The notes under the pieces are model-generated. The model did no database searches. It was not told the DNA's origin and saw only the letters and a program-made list of their open reading frames with translations. A stretch of DNA of 64,000 nt from Maricaulis maris_C. GTDB lineage: Bacteria > Pseudomonadota > Alphaproteobacteria > Caulobacterales > Maricaulaceae. The position numbers were made by a program, and so were the translations under genes. Shown here piece after piece: positions 25,101 to 33,176 of this stretch; within the stretch, counting starts at the first letter, position 1; every line of letters begins with the position of its first letter. The stretch is taken from contig NZ_JAGDYT010000004.1 of NCBI RefSeq assembly GCF_049116555.1, positions 62,001 through 126,000 on the forward strand. Direction: 5' to 3'.

Positions 25101-25122
25101 ATGCGGTACCATTTAACCGCAT
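25101..25122. promoter_or_regulatory. Palindrome between phoX and rplM
   Basis: ATGCGGT (25101-25107) and ACCGCAT (25116-25122) form a perfect 7-bp inverted repeat with an 8-base AT-rich spacer. It is 75 bases upstream of phoX and 118 bases upstream of rplM. It is a possible repressor or activator site for phoX. Confidence 0.35.
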
Positions 25123-25162
25123 TGTTAGGTGTATAAAATTACAGCCAAAATCAGACACCTGC

Positions 25163-25191
25163 TTGACCAAGTCAAAAATGCCCTCTAAACG
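25163..25191 (+). promoter_or_regulatory. Candidate promoter of rplM-rpsI
   Basis: TTGACC at 25163-25168 and TAAACG at 25186-25191 are separated by 17 bases, giving a leader of about 40 bases before rplM. The -10 match is weak, but position and spacing are good for a ribosomal protein operon. Confidence 0.4.
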
Positions 25192-25239
25192 GCGCGCTCG
25201 AATTCAACCCGAGCCAAGCAGGCCTGAGGCAGGATCAAT

Positions 25240-25704
25240 ATGAAAACCATCTCCGTAAAACCGGCGGATGTCGAGAAGAAGTGGATCGTGATCGATGCGG
25301 AAGGCGCCGTTGTTGGCCGTCTCGCCGCGTTCGTCGCTACCCGCCTCCGCGGCAAGCACCGTCCGGATTATACTCCCCATGTCGACATGGGCGACAATGT
25401 CATCATCGTGAATGCCGAGAAGATTGTCTTCACAGGCAACAAGCGTGACGACAAGCGCTACTACCACCACACCGGCCACCCTGGTGGCATCAAGGAAAGC
25501 AGCCCGGCCAAGATTCTGGACGGTCGTTTCCCTGAGCGTGTGGTCGAGAAAGCTGTTCAGCGCATGCTGCCGAAAGACAGCCCGCTGGCCCGTCAGCAAT
25601 TCTCGAACCTGCGCGTTTACGCCGGTCCCGATCACAAGCACGAGGCCCAACAGCCGGATGTGGTCGATTTCAAGTCCATGAACTCCAAGAATACGCGAGG
25701 CTGA
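25240..25704 (+). CDS. rplM: 50S ribosomal protein L13
   Basis: Large-subunit ribosomal protein, one of the early assembly proteins. The 154 residues show the L13 pattern: KWIVIDAEGAVVGRLAAFVATRLRGKHRPDYTPHVDMGDNVIIVNAEKI, then KRDDKRYYHHTGHPGGIK and RVVEKAVQRMLPK. The start has AGGA a few bases upstream. rpsI begins 1 base after the stop, the universal L13-S9 pair. Confidence 0.99.
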   Translation: MKTISVKPADVEKKWIVIDAEGAVVGRLAAFVATRLRGKHRPDYTPHVDMGDNVIIVNAEKIVFTGNKRDDKRYYHHTGHPGGIKESSPAKILDGRFPERVVEKAVQRMLPKDSPLARQQFSNLRVYAGPDHKHEAQQPDVVDFKSMNSKNTRG

Positions 25705-25705
25705 T

Positions 25706-26203
25706 ATGTCAGAAGAAGCCCGCTCGCTCGAAGACCTCAAAGACGTCATCAAGGAAGCCGACGCCGGCACCGTGGTGGCTGACGAGTCCGTTCCGGCTGA
25801 GCCCAAAATCGATGAGCACGGCCGTTCCTATGCCACCGGCAAGCGCAAGAACGCGGTCGCCCGCGTCTGGATCAAGCGCGGCAATGGCAAGATCACGGTC
25901 AATGGCCGCGATCAGGAAACCTATTTCGCACGCCCGGTCCTGCGCATGCTGCTCCAGCAGCCGCTGCAGGCCGCCGAGCGTGTCGACGAGTTCGACATTG
26001 TCGCCACCGTCGTTGGCGGCGGTCTGTCCGGCCAGGCCGGTGCTGTGCGTCACGGCATCTCCAAGGCCCTCCAGCTGTTTGAACCGGGCCTGCGCCCGGT
26101 CCTGAAAGCCGGCGGCTTCCTGACCCGCGACAGCCGCGTCGTCGAGCGTAAGAAGTACGGCAAGGCGAAGGCCCGTCGTTCCTTCCAGTTCTCCAAGCGC
26201 TAA
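25706..26203 (+). CDS. rpsI: 30S ribosomal protein S9
   Basis: Small-subunit ribosomal protein whose C-terminal tail reaches the P-site tRNA. The S9 core begins near residue 38 (YATGKRKNAVARVWIKRGNGKITVNGRDQETYF) and ends in the typical ERKKYGKAKARRSFQFSKR. The first ~37 residues are an acidic extension (SLEDLKDVIKEADAG) common in alphaproteobacteria. It is the second gene of the rplM-rpsI operon, closed by a strong terminator. Confidence 0.99.
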   Translation: MSEEARSLEDLKDVIKEADAGTVVADESVPAEPKIDEHGRSYATGKRKNAVARVWIKRGNGKITVNGRDQETYFARPVLRMLLQQPLQAAERVDEFDIVATVVGGGLSGQAGAVRHGISKALQLFEPGLRPVLKAGGFLTRDSRVVERKKYGKAKARRSFQFSKR

Positions 26204-26229
26204 GCTTTACAGAACACAACGCATGCAAG

Positions 26230-26266
26230 ACGGGCGGTGCCGCTGGCACCGCCCGTTTTTTATTTT
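26230..26266 (+). terminator. Intrinsic terminator of rplM-rpsI
   Basis: A perfect 12-bp GC-rich stem (26230-26241 with 26245-26256), a 3-base GCT loop, and a T-rich run TTTTTATTTT to 26266. It lies 27 bases past the rpsI stop and just before the end of the convergent LysR gene. Confidence 0.93.
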
Positions 26267-26273
26267 GGCTATC

Positions 26274-27191
26274 TCACAGTCGCGGACGTGGCCGGGCCCG
26301 TGCCTGTTCGGCAAGACCGTTGGCAATATGGTCGAAGACCAGGCGGATACGGCGGCTGGTATTGAGTTCGCGGTGGGTGACCAGCCAGGTCTGGACCGGG
26401 ATCGGAGGCAGAGCTGGCCAGACCTCCTCCAGGATGGAGTGCTGATCGATCCAGTCGCGTGTCATCGGCGTCACGCCGAGGCCTTGCATGGCCAGGGCGT
26501 GATGCACGGTCGAGCTGCCGCTGCTGATACGGAAATTATCCGGCGTCAGGTTTAGCCCGATCGCGTTGAGATGCTCGATCACGCGTTCATTTTGCTCGAA
26601 GCCGATGAAATCGAGTCGGTTGACGTCGTCCAGGCTGGTCGGACGACCGACGCGGTCGAGATAGTCCGGATGCGCATAGAGGTGGCCGGTGGTCTCGCTG
26701 ACCAGGCGGGCGATAAGGTCCGGTTGTTCCGGGCGGGAATGCCGGATGGCGATGTCGGCCTCTCGCTTCTGCAGATCCTGCAATTCATTCGAGGCAATGA
26801 TCTCGAGGCGGATACCTGGCGCTTCCTCGCGGATCCGCCTGATGATGGGCGGGAGATAGAAAGACGCCGTGATATTGGTCGCGGTGATGGTGACCAGGCC
26901 CTCAATGGCTCTCGACTGTCCGGACGCGGTCAACGAAATACGTTGGGCGGCCTCACCCATGGAGCGGACATGCTCGACCAGTTCCAGGGCCGCGCGGGTT
27001 GGCTGGGTGGCGCGGCGATTGCGCTCGAATAGGGTGACGCCCAGATCCGCTTCAAGCGCCGCTATCTGGCGGCTGAGGGTTGGCTGGGTCTGGCCCAGCG
27101 CTCGTGCTGCGGCGGAGAATGAGCCTTCCTCGATCGTGGCGAGGAGGGCGCGGATCTGATTCCAGTCGAAGGCGATGGCGTTCCAATTCAT
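26274..27191 (-). CDS. LysR family transcriptional regulator
   Basis: A 305-residue regulator with the LysR winged helix at about 12-70 (IRALLATIEEGSFSAAARALGQTQPTLSRQIAALEADLGVTLFERNRR) and a periplasmic-binding-type ligand domain after residue 95 (GLVTITATNITASFYLPPIIRRIREEAPGIRLEII). This falls in the sub-group like those regulating single divergent targets. It is divergent from a SAM methyltransferase with a 112-base gap that must hold both promoters, so that gene and the following ABC exporter are its likely targets. The inducer is unknown. Confidence 0.94.
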   Translation of the reverse strand: MNWNAIAFDWNQIRALLATIEEGSFSAAARALGQTQPTLSRQIAALEADLGVTLFERNRRATQPTRAALELVEHVRSMGEAAQRISLTASGQSRAIEGLVTITATNITASFYLPPIIRRIREEAPGIRLEIIASNELQDLQKREADIAIRHSRPEQPDLIARLVSETTGHLYAHPDYLDRVGRPTSLDDVNRLDFIGFEQNERVIEHLNAIGLNLTPDNFRISSGSSTVHHALAMQGLGVTPMTRDWIDQHSILEEVWPALPPIPVQTWLVTHRELNTSRRIRLVFDHIANGLAEQARARPRPRL

Positions 27192-27303
27192 CTAAATGCG
27201 TATATCAGATGTCCGAATGCGGGCAATTTATATTCGCTCAACGTATGTCAAAACCGGGGTCTTGGTGGTTCGTACGTCGCGAACTTGCAGTGGAGACAAA
27301 GTC

Positions 27304-27927
27304 ATGGGTCAAGCACATCGCTGGTGGGACAAGATTGCGGAGAAATACTCGAACCAACCGATTGCGGACGTCGAGTCCTGGGAGTTCAAGCTCTCGAAAA
27401 TCCGTGAAACCCTGACGCCGGATTCGCGCCTGCTGGAATTCGGTTGCGGCACAGGCGGAACGGCCCGCCGTCTCGCGGATGCTGCAGGCTCCATCCTTGC
27501 GACGGACCTCTCGGGCGAGATGCTGGCGATTGCCGAGGCGCGGGGTGCCGAGGCCGCAATCGACAATATCAGCTATCAGCGCTCCGATTTTGTTGACCTG
27601 GATGCGCCGGAGGGCAGTTTCGACGTCGTCCTCGGCATGAGCATCCTGCACTTGCTGGAGGATCGTCAGGCCGCAATGGCCAAGGCGATGGCACTGCTTC
27701 GGCCAGGCGGCCTCTTCATCACCAGCACCGCCTGTTTGCTGGATGGTTATTGGTTCATGGTGCCAATCCTGCCGATCGGGCAATGGTTCGGTGCCTTTCC
27801 GCCGGTCAAGGCCTTCGGGACGCGGACGCTCAAGCAAGAGATTGTCGAAGCCGGGTTCGAAATCACCTATGACTGGCGCCCAAAACCCGGCGCGGCACTG
27901 TTCGTCATCGCCCGCAAACCGGCCTGA
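27304..27927 (+). CDS. Class I SAM-dependent methyltransferase
   Basis: A 207-residue methyltransferase with the Rossmann SAM-binding motifs: LLEFGCGTGGTARRLADAAG (motif I) near residue 44, ATDLSGEMLAIAEA (acidic loop) near 66, FDVVLGMSILHLLED near 105, and LLRPGGLFITST near 130. The substrate cannot be told; the C-terminal 'PILPIGQWFG' region is hydrophobic and may bind a small or lipophilic substrate. I chose the ATG at 27304 because the motif-bearing part and family length begin there; the frame is open upstream into the LysR promoter region. The ABC exporter begins 26 bases downstream. Confidence 0.88.
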   Translation: MGQAHRWWDKIAEKYSNQPIADVESWEFKLSKIRETLTPDSRLLEFGCGTGGTARRLADAAGSILATDLSGEMLAIAEARGAEAAIDNISYQRSDFVDLDAPEGSFDVVLGMSILHLLEDRQAAMAKAMALLRPGGLFITSTACLLDGYWFMVPILPIGQWFGAFPPVKAFGTRTLKQEIVEAGFEITYDWRPKPGAALFVIARKPA

Positions 27928-27953
27928 GCCTCGACCGAGCAGAGAGTGATAGC

Positions 27954-29831
27954 ATGACTGAAACCCAGACCGCGCGAGATGCTGCCGTGGACGAAGCCCG
28001 CGGTTCAGGATTTGCTGCCGAGCTTGAGCGCGACCAGGCCCACCGGGAAAAGGCGAAATCGGTGCAGCCCTTGCGCCGATTACTGCCCTATATATTGCGC
28101 TATCCGGCCTTGCTGGCGGCCTTTTCGGTTTTTCTCTTCCTGGCGTCCGGTCTGACACTGCTCCTTCCCGCAGCCTTCCGTCTCGTGGTTGATTGCGGTT
28201 TTGCAGGCGCAACCCAGTCCGACGCCTGCGCCAGCCTGGGGGAAAGCTCGGGGCTTGGAATCTATTTCCTGGCCGGAATGGGGGTGGCGGTCCTGCTGGG
28301 TCTCGCCAGCGCCTTCCGCTTCTATTTCATCAGTCGGCTGGGTGAGCGTGTCGTGGCCGACCTGCGGCAGGATGTGTTTTCCCATCTGCTGTCGCTCGAT
28401 GCGCGTTTCTATGCTGGGACGCGGACCGGCGAGGTGCTGTCGCGCCTGACCACCGATACAACCTTGATACAGACGGTCGTCGGATCCTCTATCTCGGTGG
28501 CGTTGCGGACCGTGGCGACCACGACCGGTGCCTTGATCCTGATGGTCGTTGTGAGCTGGCAGCTGGCGCTGCTCGTGCTGGCGCTCGGCCCTTTGATGCT
28601 GGGACCGATCATGCTGTTCGGGCGCCGGATCCAACGCCTGTCGCGCGTCAGCCAGGATAATCTGGCCGATGCCTCGGCGCGGGCCGGCGAGACCTTGCAA
28701 GCAATCCAGACAGTACAGGCCTTCACCCGCGAGCGCGAGGAATCCCACCGGTTTGGCAAGGCTGTTGAAATGACCTTTGCCTCGGCGATGCGGCGCATCA
28801 ATGTCCGCTCCTTCATGACCGCCTTGATCTTCTCGGTCATACTGACCGGATTGATCGCGGTGCTGTGGTTTGGTGCCGTTCAGGTGCAGGCTGGCGCCAT
28901 CACGCCCGGCGCCATGACCCAGTTCGTGATGTACGCCTTTGTCGCGGTGAGCGGTGTCGGCATGCTCACCGAGACCTATACCGAGATGATGCGGGCGGCC
29001 GGTGCCACCGAGCGTCTGATGGAATTGCTGGTTGCGCGCACCTCACTGCCCATTGCGTCGCCGGCCGAGGAACTGGCCGAGCCCGTTGAAGGCGCGATAG
29101 CGTTCGATGCCGTCAGCTTTGCCTATCCGGGGCGGGAGGCGGACCCGGCTCTGCGTGAGGTCAGCTTCGATGCCAGGCCCGGCGAGACGGTCGCCATTGT
29201 CGGGCCGTCCGGCGCTGGCAAGACGACATTATTTCAGCTTCTGCTGCGCCTGCATGATCCTCTTGCCGGCCGGATCTGTCTGGATGGACACGATATCAAG
29301 CAGCTCGATCCGCACGCCTTGCGCGAAAGGCTGGCCATCGTGCAGCAAAATGCGCCGCTCTTCTCGGGAAGTGTGGCCGACAATATCCGCTTCGGGCGCC
29401 CCGACGCGAGTGATGCCGACGTCCAGGCCGCGGCTCGGGCCGCCAATGCCGACGCCTTCATTCAGGCATTGCCGGAGGGCTATGACACATCGCTGGGCGA
29501 GCGGGCCGCTAGCCTGTCTGGTGGTCAGCGCCAACGTATCGCCATCGCCCGCGCCATCCTGCGCGATGCCCCGGTTCTGCTGCTTGACGAGGCGACCAGC
29601 GCCCTGGACTCAGAGAGTGAGCAATTGATCCAGGCAGCCGTCGAGACGCTGTCCGAAGGGCGAACAACCCTGGTTATCGCCCACCGACTGGCGACCGTGC
29701 GCTCGGCAGACCGGATTATCGTCCTGGAGAACGGGCAAGTGGTCGATACCGGTCGCCATGACGACCTGCTGCAGCGCGGCGGTCTCTACGCCCGATATGT
29801 CGAGCTGCAATTCGGTCAGACTGACGGCTAG
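27954..29831 (+). CDS. ABC-type exporter, fused permease and ATPase
   Basis: A 625-residue half-transporter of the MsbA/ABCB type, expected to act as a dimer in the inner membrane. A short hydrophilic N-terminus precedes about six membrane helices (residues ~40-330). The ATPase domain has Walker A VGPSGAGKTTLFQLL, the signature LSGGQRQRIAIARAIL, Walker B VLLLDEATSALDSES and the switch His in VIAHRLATVRSAD. Cargo is unknown; lipids, drugs or peptides are all possible. It follows the methyltransferase closely and ends with its TAG overlapping the convergent phaC stop. Confidence 0.94.
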   Translation: MTETQTARDAAVDEARGSGFAAELERDQAHREKAKSVQPLRRLLPYILRYPALLAAFSVFLFLASGLTLLLPAAFRLVVDCGFAGATQSDACASLGESSGLGIYFLAGMGVAVLLGLASAFRFYFISRLGERVVADLRQDVFSHLLSLDARFYAGTRTGEVLSRLTTDTTLIQTVVGSSISVALRTVATTTGALILMVVVSWQLALLVLALGPLMLGPIMLFGRRIQRLSRVSQDNLADASARAGETLQAIQTVQAFTREREESHRFGKAVEMTFASAMRRINVRSFMTALIFSVILTGLIAVLWFGAVQVQAGAITPGAMTQFVMYAFVAVSGVGMLTETYTEMMRAAGATERLMELLVARTSLPIASPAEELAEPVEGAIAFDAVSFAYPGREADPALREVSFDARPGETVAIVGPSGAGKTTLFQLLLRLHDPLAGRICLDGHDIKQLDPHALRERLAIVQQNAPLFSGSVADNIRFGRPDASDADVQAAARAANADAFIQALPEGYDTSLGERAASLSGGQRQRIAIARAILRDAPVLLLDEATSALDSESEQLIQAAVETLSEGRTTLVIAHRLATVRSADRIIVLENGQVVDTGRHDDLLQRGGLYARYVELQFGQTDG

Positions 29832-31741
29832 ACCGCCGGTTCCTGTTCGGTCGACTTCGACGGCTTGGCGTCGCTTCGTACGAGAACATTGCGACCGGGT
29901 GCCTTGCGGATCGCCTTCAGCAGGCCATCACCGGGTGTGCGTGCAGGGACATCGTCGCCCGAGCGGTCAAACAGCCAAGCGCGCCAGTCGCCCCACCAGG
30001 AGCCGGGATGCTCTGACGCGCCCTCGATCCAGTCTTCGACGGTCTCGGGCAGGGCATCATTGGTCCAGTACTGGTATTTGTTCGCGTCGGGGTGATTGAT
30101 CACGCCGGCAATATGTCCGGAGCCCGCCATCATGAAGCGGGCCGGGCCGCCAAACAGGCGGGCAGCGCGATAAACGGACGGGTAAGGCGCGATATGGTCT
30201 TCCCTGGAGGCCTGAATATAGACCGGTGTCTTGACGGCGCCGAGATCCAGGGTGTGGCCGCCGAGCTCGAGCTCGCCCTTCGCCAGGCGGTTATTCTTGT
30301 AGAAGTTGTCGAGATACCAGAGGTGTAGTGCCTTGGGCATGCGCGTCTGGTCGGCATTCCAGAACAGAAGGTCGAACGCCTGAGGCTGACGGCCGAGCAG
30401 GTAGTTGTTGACCACGAAGGACCAGACAAGATCGTTCGAGCGAAGCAGGTTGAATGTGTCCGCCATCGAGCGACCGTCCAGAACACCTCCCTGGCTGTCC
30501 ATGATGCGTTCGATTTCCTTGAGCCAGACATCATCAATGAAGATGAGCAGATCACCGGCCTTTTCGAAGTCCGACTGGGCCGCGAAGAAGGTTGCCGAGG
30601 CAATTCGTTCTGACTGGCCTTCCGCCTCAAGCCAGGCCATGGCGGAGGAGAGGAGGGTGCCCGCGACGCAATAGCCGACAGCATTGACCGCGGTTTCACC
30701 GGTGGCAGCCTCGATCGCGTGGAGGGCCGCAAACAGCCCCTCATGCATGTAATCCTCGAAGGTCTTGTCCTTGAGCTCGGGGCCCGGATTGACCCAGGAA
30801 ATCAGGAAGACGGTGAAGCCCTGATCGACCAGCCAGCGGATCATGGAATTCTTTTCGCGCAGATCCATGATGTAGAATTTGTTGATCCAGGGAGGCGCGA
30901 TTAGCAGCGGACGCGCCTTCACGCTTTTTGTTGTCGGCGCGTATTGGATCAACTCCATCAGATCGTTCTCGAAAACGACTTTGCCTGGCGTCGTCGCCAT
31001 GTCGCGGCCGACCTTGAAACCGTCCGTGTCAGTCTGGGTGAGCGCCAGCCGTCCATCGCCTGCCGCGAGATCATCGAGCAGGTTCTGCAAGCCCTTGGTC
31101 AGGTTCTCTCCCTGGCTCTCCATGGTTGCGCGGAGCACGTCGGGATTGGTCAGGGCAAAATTGGTGGGCGACAGCGCATCAGTCATCTGTTTGGTGAGAA
31201 ACTCGACTTTGCGCTTGGTCCGCTCATCGATGCCGTCGACGCTGCCGACCAGGCCCATCAGGAAATGCTGGTTGAGCAGATAGGATTGCTTGATCGCGTC
31301 GAAAACCGGGTTTTCCGACCAGTCAGCCGAGCGCCAGCGCTTGTCGCCGGGTTCGGGCCTGATGGCTGGGGTCGCGGGCGAATCACTGGCCATCATCCGT
31401 TTGGTCGTGTTCGACCAGAGATCGATATAACCTTTCATGAGATCGGCCTGGGCCTGCATCATGAGATCGGGCTGTTCAGCAATCTTCGCCCAGACTTCCT
31501 GGAATTCCGGCGCCGAGTGAAAGGGGTCGGCATTGGGCAGGACCGGATCGCCCTCAATCGCCTTGCGCATGACGTCTGACATCAGGTGTTGCGACTTCAA
31601 CGAGGCCTGCATCAGATTGCGCGAAACCTTGTCGAGCGTCTCGAATTCCTTTTCGGAGAACGCCGCCCAACCAGGCGTGTCAGCCTTGTCATCAGGCTTG
31701 CCGGGGTTCTTGTTCTTGTCATTTCCCGACGTGTCGCTCAT
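29828..31741 (-). CDS. phaC: Class I poly(3-hydroxyalkanoate) synthase
   Basis: Polymerises hydroxyacyl-CoA into polyhydroxyalkanoate storage granules. At 637 residues it is a class I (PhaC-only) enzyme. The lipase-like box is GYCVAGT with the catalytic Cys at residue 358; the Asp is in QASREDHIAPYPSVY and the His in AGSGHIAGVINHP. Also visible are PLLIAPPWINKFYIMDLREKNSMI and the WVNPGPELKDKTFEDYM segment, both typical of PhaC. No phaA, phaB, phasin or phaR lies in the window. The gene ends overlapping the ABC exporter on the opposite strand. Confidence 0.97.
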   Translation of the reverse strand: MSDTSGNDKNKNPGKPDDKADTPGWAAFSEKEFETLDKVSRNLMQASLKSQHLMSDVMRKAIEGDPVLPNADPFHSAPEFQEVWAKIAEQPDLMMQAQADLMKGYIDLWSNTTKRMMASDSPATPAIRPEPGDKRWRSADWSENPVFDAIKQSYLLNQHFLMGLVGSVDGIDERTKRKVEFLTKQMTDALSPTNFALTNPDVLRATMESQGENLTKGLQNLLDDLAAGDGRLALTQTDTDGFKVGRDMATTPGKVVFENDLMELIQYAPTTKSVKARPLLIAPPWINKFYIMDLREKNSMIRWLVDQGFTVFLISWVNPGPELKDKTFEDYMHEGLFAALHAIEAATGETAVNAVGYCVAGTLLSSAMAWLEAEGQSERIASATFFAAQSDFEKAGDLLIFIDDVWLKEIERIMDSQGGVLDGRSMADTFNLLRSNDLVWSFVVNNYLLGRQPQAFDLLFWNADQTRMPKALHLWYLDNFYKNNRLAKGELELGGHTLDLGAVKTPVYIQASREDHIAPYPSVYRAARLFGGPARFMMAGSGHIAGVINHPDANKYQYWTNDALPETVEDWIEGASEHPGSWWGDWRAWLFDRSGDDVPARTPGDGLLKAIRKAPGRNVLVRSDAKPSKSTEQEPAV

Positions 31742-31824
31742 GGCAATCCCTTGTGATCAACAGGTGACTCAGACCCTTATCAGCGTATAGAAAGCGCGAC
31801 GCGCGTCCAGCGCGAGGAGAGCCC

Positions 31825-32154
31825 ATGAAACATGTCCTGTTCGTCCTGTGTGTGACGCTCGGTTCTGGCGGCTGCGCCGTGGTCGACATGCCGGCGTCCG
31901 ATGATGCCAATCCAAGCTGGGTTGATGAGCGCCTCGCTCGTGCCGGGGATAGACGAGAAGCACCGTCCGTGGTACCGGTAACATCCCTTCCACAGAGCGA
32001 AGCGGGGGCCATGGATGCTGCCACGCAGCGCCTGCTCGATGAGCGCGCCGCCATGCAGGCCGAGGCCGTGCGCCGCGAAGAGGAAAACCGGCGTGGGGAC
32101 GCCAGTGATTTTGTGAGTGACGGGCAGGCACGAACCCAGCCTCCCCAGCAATAG
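31825..32154 (+). CDS. Small hydrophilic lipoprotein, unknown function
   Basis: A 109-residue protein with a lipoprotein signal (MKHVLFVLCVTLGSGGC, lipid Cys17) and a hydrophilic, low-complexity mature part that includes a charged helix 'LLDERAAMQAEAVRREEENRR' likely to form a short coiled coil. I recognise no family. GAGGAGA precedes the ATG. It is divergent from phaC and 54 bases upstream of glpX, with which it may be co-transcribed. Confidence 0.75.
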   Translation: MKHVLFVLCVTLGSGGCAVVDMPASDDANPSWVDERLARAGDRREAPSVVPVTSLPQSEAGAMDAATQRLLDERAAMQAEAVRREEENRRGDASDFVSDGQARTQPPQQ

Positions 32155-32208
32155 GATCGGCGTAAAGCCGCCCGTACCGGACACGGACGGGATGATGAGG
32201 AAGACGAA

Positions 32209-33165
32209 ATGAGCGACACGCAAGCCCTGACCAATCTGGCCTTTCAGGCCGTTCGTGCGGCTGAGCACGCAGCCGTGGCAGCCTATGGCTGGATCGGGCG
32301 TGGTGAAAAGGAATTGGCAGACCAGGCCGCAGTCGACGCGTTGCGCACAGGCCTGAACGCCATGCCCATGAAGGGGCGGATCGTGATTGGCGAAGGCGAG
32401 CGAGACGAAGCGCCAATGCTCTTCATTGGTGAGGAAGTCGGTACGGGCGAGGGCCCCGAGATCGACATCGCGCTGGATCCACTTGAAGGCACGACGCTGA
32501 CCGCAAAAGGCCAACCCAATGCGCTGGTCCTGGTCTCCTTCGCGCTCCGTGGCGGTCTGCTGCACGCGCCGGATACCTATATGGACAAGATTGCTGTCGG
32601 CCCGGGTTTGCCGGCTGGAGTGATCGATCTCGATGCCTCGCCAGCGGACAATGTCCGCAATCTGGCCAAGGCCAAGGGTGTCGACACGTCCGAGATCACG
32701 GTCTGTATCCTCGAACGCGAACGTCACCAGCCCATCATGGATGGTGTGAAATCGGTCGGTGGGCGCATTCGCCTGATTCCGGATGGCGATGTTGCCGGCG
32801 GTATGGGGACGGCGGGCCTTGGTGCCGGTGTCGACCTCTATATCGGCCAGGGCGGCGCCCCTGAAGGTGTCCTGCTCGCCTCTGCCCTGCGCTGTATTGG
32901 TGGTCAGATGCAGGCGCGCCTCGTCTTCCGTAATGATGATGAACGGGCGCGCGCAGCCCGTACCGGGGTGACGGATCTCGATCGCAAATATGACGTCGCC
33001 GAGTTGGCGGCGAGCCATTGTCTTTTCGTTGCCGCCGGCGTCACCGATGGTGATCTGGTCGATGGCGTGCGCAAGGAAGGCGATCTGGTCCATACGCATA
33101 CGCTTTTGCTCGACTCAGCCGATCATTCCGTCCGCCGTATCCGGTCAGCCCGACCGGCGGCCTGA
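32209..33165 (+). CDS. glpX: Class II fructose-1,6-bisphosphatase
   Basis: Gluconeogenic phosphatase of the GlpX class. The 318-residue protein has the family blocks ADQAAVDALRTGLNAMPMKGRIVIGEGERDEAPMLFIGE, the metal-binding DIALDPLEGTTLTAKG near residue 85, and the VGGRIRLIPDGDVAGGM segment with YIGQGGAPEG near 205. It also may act on sedoheptulose 1,7-bisphosphate as some homologues do. Ribosome site GAGGAAG lies upstream of the ATG. recJ follows after 11 bases, a common alphaproteobacterial pairing (often hom-glpX-recJ; hom is absent here). Confidence 0.96.
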   Translation: MSDTQALTNLAFQAVRAAEHAAVAAYGWIGRGEKELADQAAVDALRTGLNAMPMKGRIVIGEGERDEAPMLFIGEEVGTGEGPEIDIALDPLEGTTLTAKGQPNALVLVSFALRGGLLHAPDTYMDKIAVGPGLPAGVIDLDASPADNVRNLAKAKGVDTSEITVCILERERHQPIMDGVKSVGGRIRLIPDGDVAGGMGTAGLGAGVDLYIGQGGAPEGVLLASALRCIGGQMQARLVFRNDDERARAARTGVTDLDRKYDVAELAASHCLFVAAGVTDGDLVDGVRKEGDLVHTHTLLLDSADHSVRRIRSARPAA

Positions 33166-33176
33166 TCGATGGTGTG

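Noticed and set aside
25081..25110. A Pho box upstream of phoX
   Set aside because: ATGA/ATGC repeats occur but at 9- and 7-base spacings rather than the 11-base period of a Pho box.
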